DNA of 13,280 nucleotides from Woeseiaceae bacterium (GTDB lineage Bacteria > Pseudomonadota > Gammaproteobacteria > Steroidobacterales > Woeseiaceae). A program made the translations under genes and the position numbers. The notes beneath the pieces are model-generated. The model ran no database searches. It was not told the DNA's origin and worked only from the letters and a program-made list of their open reading frames with translations. The stretch is taken from positions 1 through 13,280 of the forward strand of contig JALHUQ010000460.1 of the NCBI GenBank assembly GCA_022866645.1. Direction: 5' to 3'. Shown piece after piece: positions 1-7,639 of the stretch (position 1 is the first letter of the stretch; every line of letters starts with the position of its first letter).

Positions 1-1
1 G

Positions 2-913
2 AAAACGGCGGTGCGCATCGCCGCCGTGGAGAGTGATGGCGAGTTGCGAGTGTTGGGCGAGGGCTACGGTGGGCCGTCAAATGTACGCGCCGTTGGCCGG
101 GCGCACGCAGAAATCAATCTTAATGTGGCGGTCGACGCTGCCCATCGCATGGCCGGGACGGCCGAGGAGACGATCGACTATGCCGTACTCGGACTGGCCG
201 GGAGTTCGTTGCCGGACGTCCGATCGTTCATCGACAACTGGGCGGAGCTCCGGGCGCTCGCGAACACGGTCGATATCGTGCATGACGCGGACCCGGTGCT
301 GGCGGTTGGCGCGCCGAACGGGAGCGGTATTGCTCTGATCGTCGGCACGGGTTCGGTAGCTATCGGTAGTGACGGTAGTGGCCGCCGCTCGGTGGCTGGC
401 GGTTGGGGGCACTGGTTCGGGGACACCGGCAGCGGCTTCGACCTCGGGCGGCGAGCATTGGCGGCAGTGGCAGACGCCGCGGACGGCGTCGGGCCTGAGA
501 CCTTGCTCGTCGAGCGCATCCTGCAACAGCTGCAAACCGACAATCCGCGCGAGATATTGATGCAACTTGGCCGCAGCGCGGACATGAGCCGGGAAATTGC
601 GTCGCTGGCGCCGATCCTGTTGCGCGCAGCCGAGGACGGTGACGAGGTTGCCAGGGAGATCGTTACGGCGGCGGCCAAAGGCACGGCGCAGCTGGTACGC
701 GCGACCGCGGACAAACTTGGTTTCGACTGCGATGTGCCCCTCGCGATTGCCGGTGGAATCGTGTGTTCGAATACGATGTACCGAGAGACCCTGTTGGAGA
801 TGTTGCGAGCGCTCGGAATCGAACCAGGCTCGGTAACGGTTGTGTATGAGCCGGTTGAGGGCAGCTTGCTGATGGCGCGCGAACGGCTGCTCAAAGCGGC
901 GCAAACAAAGTGA
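2..913 (+). CDS. BadF/BcrAD-family amino-sugar kinase (GlcNAc/MurNAc kinase-like), 5' partial
   Basis: Probable ATP-dependent cytoplasmic kinase of the ASKHA fold, phosphorylating N-acetylglucosamine and/or N-acetylmuramic acid. The reading frame is open to the left edge: the first codons read K-T-A-V-R, matching the end of the family's N-terminal phosphate-binding strand (usually DGGGTKT), so about 10 residues are missing and the GTG at 11 is probably not the start. Visible family motifs are ALIVGTGSVA near base 335, GGWGHWFGDTGSGFDLGRRA near base 400 (the adenine/sugar-binding GD-x-GSG loop), and AGGIV near base 750. The stop overlaps the start of the downstream permease gene (GTGA), indicating translational coupling. 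Pairing with an AmpG-like permease and murA points to wall-sugar salvage, and some BadF-family kinases (MurK) act on both MurNAc and GlcNAc. Substrate cannot be fixed from sequence; a glucosamine kinase or an unrelated BadF ATPase remains possible. Confidence 0.82.
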   Translation, partial: KTAVRIAAVESDGELRVLGEGYGGPSNVRAVGRAHAEINLNVAVDAAHRMAGTAEETIDYAVLGLAGSSLPDVRSFIDNWAELRALANTVDIVHDADPVLAVGAPNGSGIALIVGTGSVAIGSDGSGRRSVAGGWGHWFGDTGSGFDLGRRALAAVADAADGVGPETLLVERILQQLQTDNPREILMQLGRSADMSREIASLAPILLRAAEDGDEVAREIVTAAAKGTAQLVRATADKLGFDCDVPLAIAGGIVCSNTMYRETLLEMLRALGIEPGSVTVVYEPVEGSLLMARERLLKAAQTK

Positions 914-2190
914 CGCCAAAAAGCAGCCGCTGGACATGGTTACCGAGTCTCTACTTCGCCGAGGGCTTGCCTTTTGTCGCGGTTATGACCGTGTCCGTGA
1001 TCATGTACAAGCGACTTGATATCTCCAACACCGAGATCGCTTTTTATACCAGTTGGTTGTACCTGCCGTGGGTCATCAAACCGCTGTGGAGTCCGATAGT
1101 CGACATCCTGAAGACCCGGCGTTTCTGGATTGTTGCAATGCAGCTACTCGTCGGCGCCGGATTCGCTGCGATTGCTCTTTGTATTGAGGCGGACAACTTC
1201 TTTCGTTATTCACTGGCGGCACTCTGGCTCGTCGCTTTCAGTTCCGCAACACACGATATTGCGGCGGATGGTTTCTATATTCTGTCTCTCACTGACCACG
1301 AGCAGGCGTGGTTTGTTGGTATTCGAAATACTTTTTATCGCCTGGCGATGATTACCGGCCAGGGTTTGCTGGTCATGGTCGCGGGCTTTCTCGAAAACGA
1401 AACCAACGATGTGCAACTCTCGTGGAGCATCGTTTTTTACCTGCTTGCCGGTGTCTATATTGTCCTGTTCGCCTGGCACAGGCGCGTGTTGCCGCGGCCG
1501 GAGTCGGACATCGTCGGCGAGGTTGAATCGTTTCGTGCCCTGCTGGCGAAGTTCCTCGAAACCTTTGTCGCATTCTTTAAGAAGCAGCACATCGGCAAGG
1601 TGGTCGCGTTTCTGTTGCTGTATCGAGTCGCGGAAGCGCAGCTAACAAAACTCGCGCCGCCGTTCCTGCTGGATGAGCGTTCGTTGGGCGGGCTTGGTCT
1701 GACGACAGCGGACGTGGGATTCGCTTACGGCACGATAGGTGCGCTGATGTTGACGCTGGGCGGTTTGCTTGGAGGATTTCTGGCATCCCGTCACGGGCTC
1801 AAGTATTGGCTCTGGTGGATGGTCGCCGCGATCAATCTACCGGACGCTGTTTACGTGGTGCTTGCCTATACGCAGCCGGAAAGCGTGTTGGCAGTCTTGA
1901 TCGCCGTTGGTATCGAGCAATTCGGCTATGGGCTGGGTTTTGCCGCTTACACGCTGTACATGTTGTATGTATCGCGAGGCGCTCACAGTACCGCGCACTT
2001 CGCGATTTGCACGGGGTTCATGGCGCTGGGCATGATGCTGCCTGGCATGGTTAGCGGTTGGCTGCAGGAGATTCTCGGATACCAGAATTTCTTCGTTTGG
2101 GTGCTGGCGGCGACGATTCCGTCATTCCTGGTTGTCGCGATGATTCAGCTTGATGCAGACTTCGGGCGGGAGAAATCCGCGGCGTCATAA
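910..2190 (+). CDS. AmpG-like MFS permease (muropeptide / amino-sugar transporter)
   Basis: Inner-membrane major-facilitator protein of 426 residues, mostly hydrophobic with about 12 membrane segments. The N-terminus carries the AmpG-like pattern YFAEGLPF followed by LYLPWVIKPLWSPIVD (residues about 16-65), where the KPLWSP stretch is typical of AmpG proteins. AmpG imports GlcNAc-anhydroMurNAc muropeptides in peptidoglycan recycling. This protein is shorter than E. coli AmpG (about 490 residues), as is common for AmpG relatives outside enterobacteria. The start is the GTG at 910, which overlaps the kinase stop by four bases; no strong ribosome-binding site is seen, fitting coupled translation. 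A MurNAc or GlcNAc monosaccharide permease is the main alternative. The family call is firm and the substrate is inferred from neighbours. Confidence 0.8.
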   Translation: MTPKSSRWTWLPSLYFAEGLPFVAVMTVSVIMYKRLDISNTEIAFYTSWLYLPWVIKPLWSPIVDILKTRRFWIVAMQLLVGAGFAAIALCIEADNFFRYSLAALWLVAFSSATHDIAADGFYILSLTDHEQAWFVGIRNTFYRLAMITGQGLLVMVAGFLENETNDVQLSWSIVFYLLAGVYIVLFAWHRRVLPRPESDIVGEVESFRALLAKFLETFVAFFKKQHIGKVVAFLLLYRVAEAQLTKLAPPFLLDERSLGGLGLTTADVGFAYGTIGALMLTLGGLLGGFLASRHGLKYWLWWMVAAINLPDAVYVVLAYTQPESVLAVLIAVGIEQFGYGLGFAAYTLYMLYVSRGAHSTAHFAICTGFMALGMMLPGMVSGWLQEILGYQNFFVWVLAATIPSFLVVAMIQLDADFGREKSAAS

Positions 2191-2220
2191 TTCGCGTGGT
2201 GCGAACTTTAGTAGTCATTC

Positions 2221-2230
2221 AAGGTGGAGA
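2221..2230 (+). promoter_or_regulatory. Ribosome-binding site setting the murA start
   Basis: The purine-rich AAGGTGGAGA lies 6 bases before the GTG at 2237. It decides the murA start: the frame is open back to an ATG at 2150 inside the permease gene, but the extra 29 residues resemble nothing in MurA and have no such site in front. Confidence 0.75.
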
Positions 2231-2236
2231 TTCACA

Positions 2237-3499
2237 GTGGACTCAATAGTGGTTGTTGGTGGCAATCAACTTTCCGGCACGATTGCCGCGAGCGGATCGA
2301 AAAATGCGGCATTGCCGATTCTTTTCTCAACCCTGTTGGCCGATGGCGTGCATCGATTTGATAATGTGCCGGCTTTGAAAGACATCGACTCGACGGAGTT
2401 GTTGCTTGCCGCACTCAATTGCGACATCGAACGCGATAGTCATTCGATGCAGGTCGTGGTCAAGCCGCCTGCCAAGGCTGAGGCGCCTTACGATCTGGTT
2501 CGTAAGATGCGCGCCAGCATTCTCTGCCTTGGGCCGCTGCTTGCGCGTTACGGTGAGGCGCGGGTCAGTCTTCCAGGTGGTTGCGCTATCGGCTCTCGGC
2601 CCATCGATCTGCATGTCGATACGATGCGACGACTCGGCGCTACAGTCGAAATCGAGGAGGGCTACGTTATCGCCCGGGCCGACAAGCTCATCGGCGACAG
2701 GATTTTGTTTGAGAAGTTAACGGTCGGTGGCACCGAGAATGCCTTGATGGCAGCGACGCTGGCAAAAGGGACCACCGTGATCGAGAATGCTGCGAAGGAG
2801 CCCGAGGTTGTCGACCTGGCCCGTTACCTCCGAACGATGGGCGCCAAAATTGACGGCGAGGGTAGCAGCGTAATAACCATAGAAGGCGTTGATAAACTCA
2901 CGCCGGGGCAGCATACGATCGTTGCCGACCGGATAGAGGCGGGCACGTTGTTAATCGCCGGTGCGATTACTGGTGGTGCTGTAAAGGTTGAGAACTGCGT
3001 GCCGGAGCACCTGCGTTCGCTGCTCGATCATCTGTCCACGTGTGGATTCGAAGTGACCAGCGATGCGTCGTCGATATCGCTTGCAGCCTGCGAGCGCTGG
3101 CAGGCCACCGATATTTCGACGGCACCTTACCCGGGCTTTCCCACGGATCTGCAGGCCCAGTTCATGGCCCTGATGACGCAGGCTGAGGGCACTTCGGTTA
3201 TCACCGAAGGGATATTCGAAAATCGCTTCATGCACGTGCAGGAACTCGTGCGTCTCGGTGCGGATATTTCGCCGATGTCACAGGTCGCTGTGGTTCGTGG
3301 CCGTCGCGGCGGGCTCAGTGGCGCTCCGGTAATGGCAACGGATTTACGCGCGAGCGCGAGTTTGATTCTCGCTGGTCTGGTCGCAAAAGGGGAAACGCGA
3401 GTGAATCGAATCTATCACCTGGATCGTGGCTACGAGCATCTGGAGAAAAAACTCAAATCTCTGGGGGCGAATATTTCGCGAGTCCGCGAATCTGACTAG
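2237..3499 (+). CDS. murA: UDP-N-acetylglucosamine 1-carboxyvinyltransferase (MurA)
   Basis: Cytoplasmic enzyme of the first committed step of peptidoglycan synthesis, transferring enolpyruvate from PEP to UDP-GlcNAc; target of fosfomycin. With the GTG start the protein has 420 residues, against 419 in E. coli, and aligns almost without gaps from memory. Conserved active-site elements are all present: SGSKNAALPI with K22/N23, LPGGCAIGSRP with the catalytic Cys at 116 (E. coli Cys115), TAPYPGFPTDLQAQF, FENRFMHV, DLRASASL and the C-terminal HLDRGYEHLEKKL. Cys rather than Asp at the loop predicts fosfomycin sensitivity of the enzyme itself. It follows the permease by 46 bases on the same strand and is probably cotranscribed with it. 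In many gammaproteobacteria murA sits with bolA/mla or hisG genes instead, so this could be a relocated sole copy or a second paralogue tied to recycling. Confidence 0.95.
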   Translation: MDSIVVVGGNQLSGTIAASGSKNAALPILFSTLLADGVHRFDNVPALKDIDSTELLLAALNCDIERDSHSMQVVVKPPAKAEAPYDLVRKMRASILCLGPLLARYGEARVSLPGGCAIGSRPIDLHVDTMRRLGATVEIEEGYVIARADKLIGDRILFEKLTVGGTENALMAATLAKGTTVIENAAKEPEVVDLARYLRTMGAKIDGEGSSVITIEGVDKLTPGQHTIVADRIEAGTLLIAGAITGGAVKVENCVPEHLRSLLDHLSTCGFEVTSDASSISLAACERWQATDISTAPYPGFPTDLQAQFMALMTQAEGTSVITEGIFENRFMHVQELVRLGADISPMSQVAVVRGRRGGLSGAPVMATDLRASASLILAGLVAKGETRVNRIYHLDRGYEHLEKKLKSLGANISRVRESD

Positions 3500-3507
3500 C
3501 TATATCA

Positions 3508-3577
3508 GGCTATTCCTCGCGACTCACTGCGTAATCGGATAGCCGAGCTACCAGAAATAGAAACTCGCTCTTTTTTT
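3508..3577 (+). terminator. Possible terminator region between murA and the convergent dioxygenase gene
   Basis: The 48-base convergent gap holds an inverted repeat, GGCTAT at 3508-3513 against ATAGCC at 3539-3544, extendable by CC/GG with one bulged base. A weak GAGC (3545-3548) to GCTC (3567-3570) pair is followed directly by seven T residues at 3571-3577, inside the 3' end of the dioxygenase gene. It could end murA transcripts, but the stems are short and the loops long, so confidence is low. Confidence 0.3.
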
Positions 3578-4354
3578 CATGATCGACATTTCGAGGTATG
3601 TCTTGCAGGGGCGACGGGTCGCTCCGTAGCAGACGTGAAGAGGCAGCAAATGCTCCTCTCGCGGGTGGCAGTAGCGCGCAAATGGTGCGTTATCCCAGGC
3701 AACCAGCCGCTCAGCTCTCGCGCTCTCATCGAGAGTCTGGCTGGAACAGGTTTCGATCAGCCACGCCTCGAATGCTTCGTTCCGTGATTGCAATTCCGGG
3801 GTATCCGGAGTCGCAAAGGCCCGCATATTGTGGAAAGAAAATCCTGAGCCCAGAAGCAGGACGTTTTCGCCGGCCAGAGCCGCAAGCGCTTCACCGATGC
3901 GAATGTGTTCGTGCGCGTCAAGACTCTTTACCAGGGATAGCTGTATGCAGGGAATGTCCGCTGCGGGGTACATGAGTAGTAACGGCACGTAGAGGCCATG
4001 ATCGAAACCTCGAGCGTCGTCAAGTTTTGCCTCTATGCCGTACGTCGTGAGTTTCGAATACACGACTTCAGCCAGCGCCGGTGAGCCGGGCGCCGGATAC
4101 TGAATGTCGTAGGCAGGCTGTGGAAATCCGTAGTAGTCGTAAATCAATGGCGGTGTGGCGCCATGTGTAATCGTCGCGACCGGTGCTTCCCAATGCGCGC
4201 TGACGACCACCACCGCTGCCGGCTTCCGGATTCGCGCCGCAATAGCCTTGAGGTGCTCGACCATTTCCGTGTGGGCTTCATCGCCAAGCACAGGCAAGGG
4301 GCCGCCGCCGTGAGAAATGTACAGCGCGCTGGGATCAACCGGGATCTCGGTCAT
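3548..4354 (-). CDS. LigB/DODA-type extradiol ring-opening dioxygenase family protein (YgiD-like)
   Basis: Protein of 268 residues of the class III extradiol dioxygenase family that includes plant and bacterial 4,5-DOPA dioxygenases and E. coli YgiD (about 260-270 residues). Metal-ligand motifs are visible: ISHGGGP with His15, VSAHWE with His54, FDHGLYVPL with His119 and REEHLLPLH with His235; LLLGSGFSFHN is also family-typical. Such enzymes open catecholic rings with Fe(II) or Zn(II), yet many bacterial members have no proven physiological substrate. It is the last gene of the minus-strand operon, starting 10 bases after the racemase-like gene. No other aromatic-degradation gene is in the window, so its role there is unexplained. 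The ATG at 4354 has only a weak ribosome-binding site, consistent with coupling. Confidence 0.85.
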   Translation of the reverse strand: MTEIPVDPSALYISHGGGPLPVLGDEAHTEMVEHLKAIAARIRKPAAVVVVSAHWEAPVATITHGATPPLIYDYYGFPQPAYDIQYPAPGSPALAEVVYSKLTTYGIEAKLDDARGFDHGLYVPLLLMYPAADIPCIQLSLVKSLDAHEHIRIGEALAALAGENVLLLGSGFSFHNMRAFATPDTPELQSRNEAFEAWLIETCSSQTLDESARAERLVAWDNAPFARYCHPREEHLLPLHVCYGATRRPCKTYLEMSIMKKRASFYFW

Positions 4355-4364
4355 CGTTCTGCCA

Positions 4365-5348
4365 CTAACCCCAAAAACGCTGCGCCGGTAAAGACACCAA
4401 GCCGCGCTCGTAGATTAATCCACCTTCACGGTCTTTGGTGATCAAAAGCGGGCCATCGATATCGACAAAATCGCAGAGCTGCGCGAGTACGTGCGAGGGC
4501 GCCATCGACAGCGATGTGCCCCCCATGCATCCGACCATCAGCGCCAGGCCTCGATTCCTGGCGGCAGCCGCGAGTTGCAGCCCATGTGTAAGACCACCGC
4601 ATTTGTCGAGCTTGATGTTGAGCATTTGATAGCGAGGCACTACGTCGTCGAGTTCACCAAGATGCAAACAGGATTCGTCTGCGCACAAAGGCACTATCGA
4701 TTCGTAGCCCTCGAGTTCCTGATCTTCGCCGCGCGGCAACGGCTGCTCGATCATCAGCACACCCAGGTCGTGTAATGCCGGCCCAAACACCCGCAACTCA
4801 TCCATGCTCCAACCCTGATTCGCGTCCACCACCAGTCGCGAGTCGGGTCGCGCCTTGCGGATTGCGGCGATGCGCTCTACCGGGCGGTCGTTATTGAGTT
4901 TCACCTTGAACAGGGAAAGATCGGCGGCGGCGCTTGCTTTCGCGGCCATTTGTTCGGGTGTGTCTTCGAGGCCAATCGTAAAAACAGTTTCGACAGGATT
5001 CGGTGCTACGCCCGCCGTTGCCCAGGCGCTGCGTCCTGATAACTGTGCCTCAAGGTCCCACAATGCGGAGTCGGCAGCGAATCGCGCACCGCCCGGTGGC
5101 AGCAGCTCGAGCAACTGCTCGCGATCGGCACCCGCTGACAGTGCGGCGGAGATTTGTTGCAGTTGCGCGGCCATCGATTCGGGCGTCTCGTCGTGATAGT
5201 AGACGCCGAGGCCCTCGCCGCGGCCGGTCATTCCATCTTGTCGAATCTCACAAACGACGCACGGAAAATCATCCCAGACGTTATTCGAAATGCGAAACGG
5301 AATGATGCTGGGCCAGGACTCCAGCTGAATCGAAACTTCGCGTGTCAC
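4365..5348 (-). CDS. dgcA: Enolase-superfamily epimerase/racemase: N-acetyl-D-glutamate racemase DgcA-like, or L-Ala-D/L-Glu epimerase
   Basis: Protein of 327 residues with the muconate-lactonizing-enzyme/dipeptide-epimerase fold. The KVK pair (K148, K150) and the second-half lysines in NIKLDKCGG (K246, K249) are the two catalytic faces expected for 1,1-proton transfer. Mg ligands are Asp175 (VVDANQGW), Glu201 (IEQPL) and Asp224 (CADES). A late VDIDGP holds the DxD typical of dipeptide epimerases. Its GTG start overlaps the dgcN-like stop by GTGA. In the D-glutamate pathway described in marine bacteria, DgcN makes N-acetyl-D-glutamate and DgcA converts it to N-acetyl-L-glutamate; that pairing is the reason for the symbol. 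The older alternative, epimerisation of L-Ala-D-Glu from murein peptides, fits the neighbouring wall-salvage genes equally well. Superfamily call is firm; the exact substrate is inferred. Confidence 0.75.
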   Translation of the reverse strand: MTREVSIQLESWPSIIPFRISNNVWDDFPCVVCEIRQDGMTGRGEGLGVYYHDETPESMAAQLQQISAALSAGADREQLLELLPPGGARFAADSALWDLEAQLSGRSAWATAGVAPNPVETVFTIGLEDTPEQMAAKASAAADLSLFKVKLNNDRPVERIAAIRKARPDSRLVVDANQGWSMDELRVFGPALHDLGVLMIEQPLPRGEDQELEGYESIVPLCADESCLHLGELDDVVPRYQMLNIKLDKCGGLTHGLQLAAAARNRGLALMVGCMGGTSLSMAPSHVLAQLCDFVDIDGPLLITKDREGGLIYERGLVSLPAQRFWG

Positions 5349-6394
5349 GGTGCGAACTTCAACAGGAAGTTCGCGATCGGCGTCATGCCGGTCGCGACCG
5401 GATCGACACAGGGGATACCGAGCTCGCTTTGTAATCTGGACAAGTAGGCGTCGCGGTGAAAGTCATCCATCTGCGACGTGTTGACACTCACGCCAGCGCA
5501 GAAACACTGTTTTCGAATAAGTCGGGCCATGCGCAAAGCGTCGTCAATGACTTCGTCGAGCTCGGGTATCGGATAGTCGCCACCGCACCCATCAATCTCC
5601 ATGCGCATTGCATCGTGGCAGAGAACAATCGCGTTCGGTTGCGAGCCGTGCAACAGACCGAGGCTGACGCCCGAGTAACTTGGATTCAACAACGAGCCTT
5701 GTCCTTCGATCACATCCCAATGGTCGTCGTCATTGTCGGGAGAGAGTTGCTCGGCAGCGCCTGAAATAAAGTCGGCAACCACTGCGTCTATCGGAATGCC
5801 TTCTCCCGCGATCATGATGCCTGTCTGGCCCGTTGCTCTGAAGGTCGACTTGATGTCGCGCCGCTCGAGTTCCCTGTGCAGTGCGAGGGCACTGTACTTC
5901 TTACCAACGGCGCAATCGGTGCCCACCATCAGTACGCGCTTGCCCGAGCGTAGCCGACCAGTGCCTACCGGTATGCCTTTTGGCGGGACGCGCACGTCGA
6001 TTAGCTTGGCACCGCTCTTGCTCGCCGCAGCGACGAGGTCTGGCATGTCGGCAAGTTTCATGTGCATACCTGCGGCGATATCGAAGCCGGCTGCGGCCAG
6101 CCGGATGAGTTGCGGAATCCAGTGATCAGGAATTGCTCCGCCCATCGGGGCGACACCAACGATGACAGTTTTCACACCGGCCGCTGCCGCGTCCTGCAAC
6201 GTCATCTCGGGCAGGCCAAGATCGACAGGACAATTGGGCAGTCGCATTTGCCCGGCGCAGTGCTCCGGTCGCCAGTGGGCTATCCCGGCACCCGTCTTTG
6301 CATGGTGCAAGTCGGGGACGTCACCGAGGTAGAGCAGGTAGGGCGCCGCAAGGCTGATTTTCGTTAGTTGCATTCTGGGCCGATCATAGATCAC
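5345..6394 (-). CDS. dgcN: DUF1611 family protein, D-glutamate N-acetyltransferase DgcN-like
   Basis: Protein of about 340-349 residues belonging to the DUF1611/DgcN family. The N-terminal part (YLLYLGDV, IAHWRPEHCAGQMRLP) is a Rossmann-like domain. The C-terminal part begins with a P-loop-like GTDCAVGKK (about residues 158-166) followed by FRATGQTGIMIAG, ADFISGAAE, DHWDVIEGQGSLLNPSYSG and LLHGSQP, all hallmarks of the family. Members paired with DgcA acetylate D-glutamate as the first step in its breakdown. It begins just after the E2 gene and its stop overlaps the racemase-like gene by GTGA. Two starts are possible: GTG at 6394 (the end given), which a four-codon leader ORF overlaps, or ATG at 6373, whose product begins MQLTKISLAAPYLLY and looks more like the family. 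Neither has a normally spaced ribosome-binding site of its own. Catalysis on D-Glu is inferred from family and pairing. Confidence 0.8.
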   Translation of the reverse strand: MIYDRPRMQLTKISLAAPYLLYLGDVPDLHHAKTGAGIAHWRPEHCAGQMRLPNCPVDLGLPEMTLQDAAAAGVKTVIVGVAPMGGAIPDHWIPQLIRLAAAGFDIAAGMHMKLADMPDLVAAASKSGAKLIDVRVPPKGIPVGTGRLRSGKRVLMVGTDCAVGKKYSALALHRELERRDIKSTFRATGQTGIMIAGEGIPIDAVVADFISGAAEQLSPDNDDDHWDVIEGQGSLLNPSYSGVSLGLLHGSQPNAIVLCHDAMRMEIDGCGGDYPIPELDEVIDDALRMARLIRKQCFCAGVSVNTSQMDDFHRDAYLSRLQSELGIPCVDPVATGMTPIANFLLKFAP

Positions 6395-6411
6395 TCGTCG
6401 ATCACTCGTCG
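6390..6411. repeat. 11-base tandem duplication at the dgcN start
   Basis: ATCACTCGTCG occurs twice back to back at 6390-6400 and 6401-6411 on the + strand. Each copy supplies a minus-strand GTG (6405 and 6394). The E2 stop codon lies immediately beyond it at 6416-6418. Confidence 0.9.
6391..6405 (-). CDS. Possible four-codon leader ORF coupled to dgcN
   Basis: On the minus strand, AAGGA (6417-6413), which overlaps the E2 stop codon, stands 7 bases before GTG at 6405, an ideal arrangement. That frame reads GTG-ATC-GAC-GAG-TGA and stops at 6391, sharing bases with the GTG at 6394 (GTGA overlap). Ribosomes could load at the good site, make a four-residue peptide and restart on dgcN. This is seen in sequence, but expression is inference, and such a tiny ORF could be accidental. 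Confidence 0.35.
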   Translation of the reverse strand: MIDE

Positions 6412-6415
6412 ATCC

Positions 6416-7639
6416 TTACGGCAGGAATATCGTCGCCGGGTGCTCGAGCATTTCCTTGATGCGCTGAATCATCGCCGCGGCGTCGTAGCCATCGACAAAT
6501 CGATGATCAAATGAGGAGGAGAGATTCATCATCAGACGCACGGCGATCTGGCCTTTGAAGACCATGGGTCGTTCAACCGCGCGATTGACGCCAATGATGC
6601 CGACTTCCGGCAGGTTGATCACCGGGGTTGAGGCGATGCCGCCCAGCTTGCCGAGGCTGGTGATCGTGATCGTGCCGCCAGTGAGATCGCTTTTCGTTGC
6701 GCTGTTGTCACGCGCGGCTTCGGTCAGGCGTCGAATCTCCGCCGCCAGTCCATTGATGTCCTTCATCTCGGCGTGCTTCACCACCGGCACCTTGAGGCCA
6801 TCCGGTGTCTGCGTTGCTACGCCAAGGTGCACTGCCTCGTGTTGCAGCAGGACGTTACGATCTTTGTCGTAGGTCGAGTTGCACTGTGGAAATTCTTTCA
6901 GCGCGCGTATCAGTGCGAGCGCAAGAAATGGCAATAAGGTTAATCGCTCGGCCGGATTGCTGTTGTTATTGTTGAGGTACTTGCGCAGCGCCTCGAGTTC
7001 GGTGATGTCGATTTCCTCGACATAGGCGAAGTGCGGAATTTCCTGTTTCGACCTGGCCATGCGCTCGGCGATGATGCGCCGCAGGCCGATGACCTTGATT
7101 TCCTTGACCGCCGTCGACGGCGTGGCGGGATACGCGACAGGCATGCCTGTCGCGTGCGACTTCAGGTAGTTATCAAAGTCCTGACGCTGTATTCGTCCAC
7201 CAGGGCCAGTACCGGGAATACCGCCCAGATCGATGCCCGCTTCTTTTGCCCGGCGGCGAAGCGCAGGCGATGCCATGACGCGACCGTGGTTGTCGTTGGT
7301 CTCTGCCGTTGGCACGGCAGGCGCTGGTACTTTCCTGGGCGCCGTATCGACCGCGGCTGCCTCGACTTTCTCCTCGACGACCGCGATTGCCGTATCGCTG
7401 TCCGTTTCGAACACGACGAGCGCAGCGCCGACCGCAACGATGTCACCGGGTTCGCCGGCGAGTTTGATGACGGTTCCGGTGACCGGTGAGGACAATTCGA
7501 TGGCAGCTTTGTCCGTCATCATGGTTCCGATGACAGTCTCTTCTTCCACTAAATCGCCGACCTTGATAAACCACTCGCCGATTTCGGACTCGACCGTGCC
7601 TTCCCCGAGATCCGGCAGCTTGAAGATTAGTTCGCTCAT
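6416..7639 (-). CDS. bkdB: Branched-chain 2-oxoacid dehydrogenase E2 (dihydrolipoyl acyltransferase)
   Basis: Core subunit of the cytoplasmic BCKDH complex, moving the branched acyl group from E1 through lipoyl-lysine to CoA. The 407 residues show one lipoyl domain (about 2-78) with lipoyl-Lys44 in MTDKAAIE, an Ala/Pro/Val-rich linker, an E3/E1-binding domain with ASPALRRRAKEAGIDL and GTGPGGRI (about 121-158), and the acyltransferase domain ending with SFDHRFVDG (catalytic His379, Asp383). A single lipoyl domain is usual for BCKDH E2. The start is the ATG at 7639, with GGAGG 4 bases upstream and an ATGA overlap with the E1-beta stop; the longer frame to 7702 adds 21 unrelated residues. No E3 (lpdV) follows, unlike the Pseudomonas operon, so E3 must be shared with the pyruvate or oxoglutarate complexes. 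An acetoin- or pyruvate-type complex is less likely given the linked amino-acid dehydrogenase. Confidence 0.92.
   Translation of the reverse strand: MSELIFKLPDLGEGTVESEIGEWFIKVGDLVEEETVIGTMMTDKAAIELSSPVTGTVIKLAGEPGDIVAVGAALVVFETDSDTAIAVVEEKVEAAAVDTAPRKVPAPAVPTAETNDNHGRVMASPALRRRAKEAGIDLGGIPGTGPGGRIQRQDFDNYLKSHATGMPVAYPATPSTAVKEIKVIGLRRIIAERMARSKQEIPHFAYVEEIDITELEALRKYLNNNNSNPAERLTLLPFLALALIRALKEFPQCNSTYDKDRNVLLQHEAVHLGVATQTPDGLKVPVVKHAEMKDINGLAAEIRRLTEAARDNSATKSDLTGGTITITSLGKLGGIASTPVINLPEVGIIGVNRAVERPMVFKGQIAVRLMMNLSSSFDHRFVDGYDAAAMIQRIKEMLEHPATIFLP

Noticed and set aside
77..937. Long minus-strand frames opposite the kinase gene (also 178-894)
   Set aside because: They are rich in Arg and Ser, resemble no family I know, lack ribosome-binding sites and lie fully opposite a gene with clear motifs.
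2150..2236. N-terminal extension of MurA from the ATG at 2150
   Set aside because: It overlaps the permease gene, adds residues not seen in MurA and ignores the strong ribosome-binding site before the GTG at 2237.
3571..3577. Run of seven T/A near the end of the dioxygenase gene as a programmed frameshift site
   Set aside because: The C-terminus in the normal frame (IMKKRASFYFW) already resembles the family's usual end, so no frameshift is needed.
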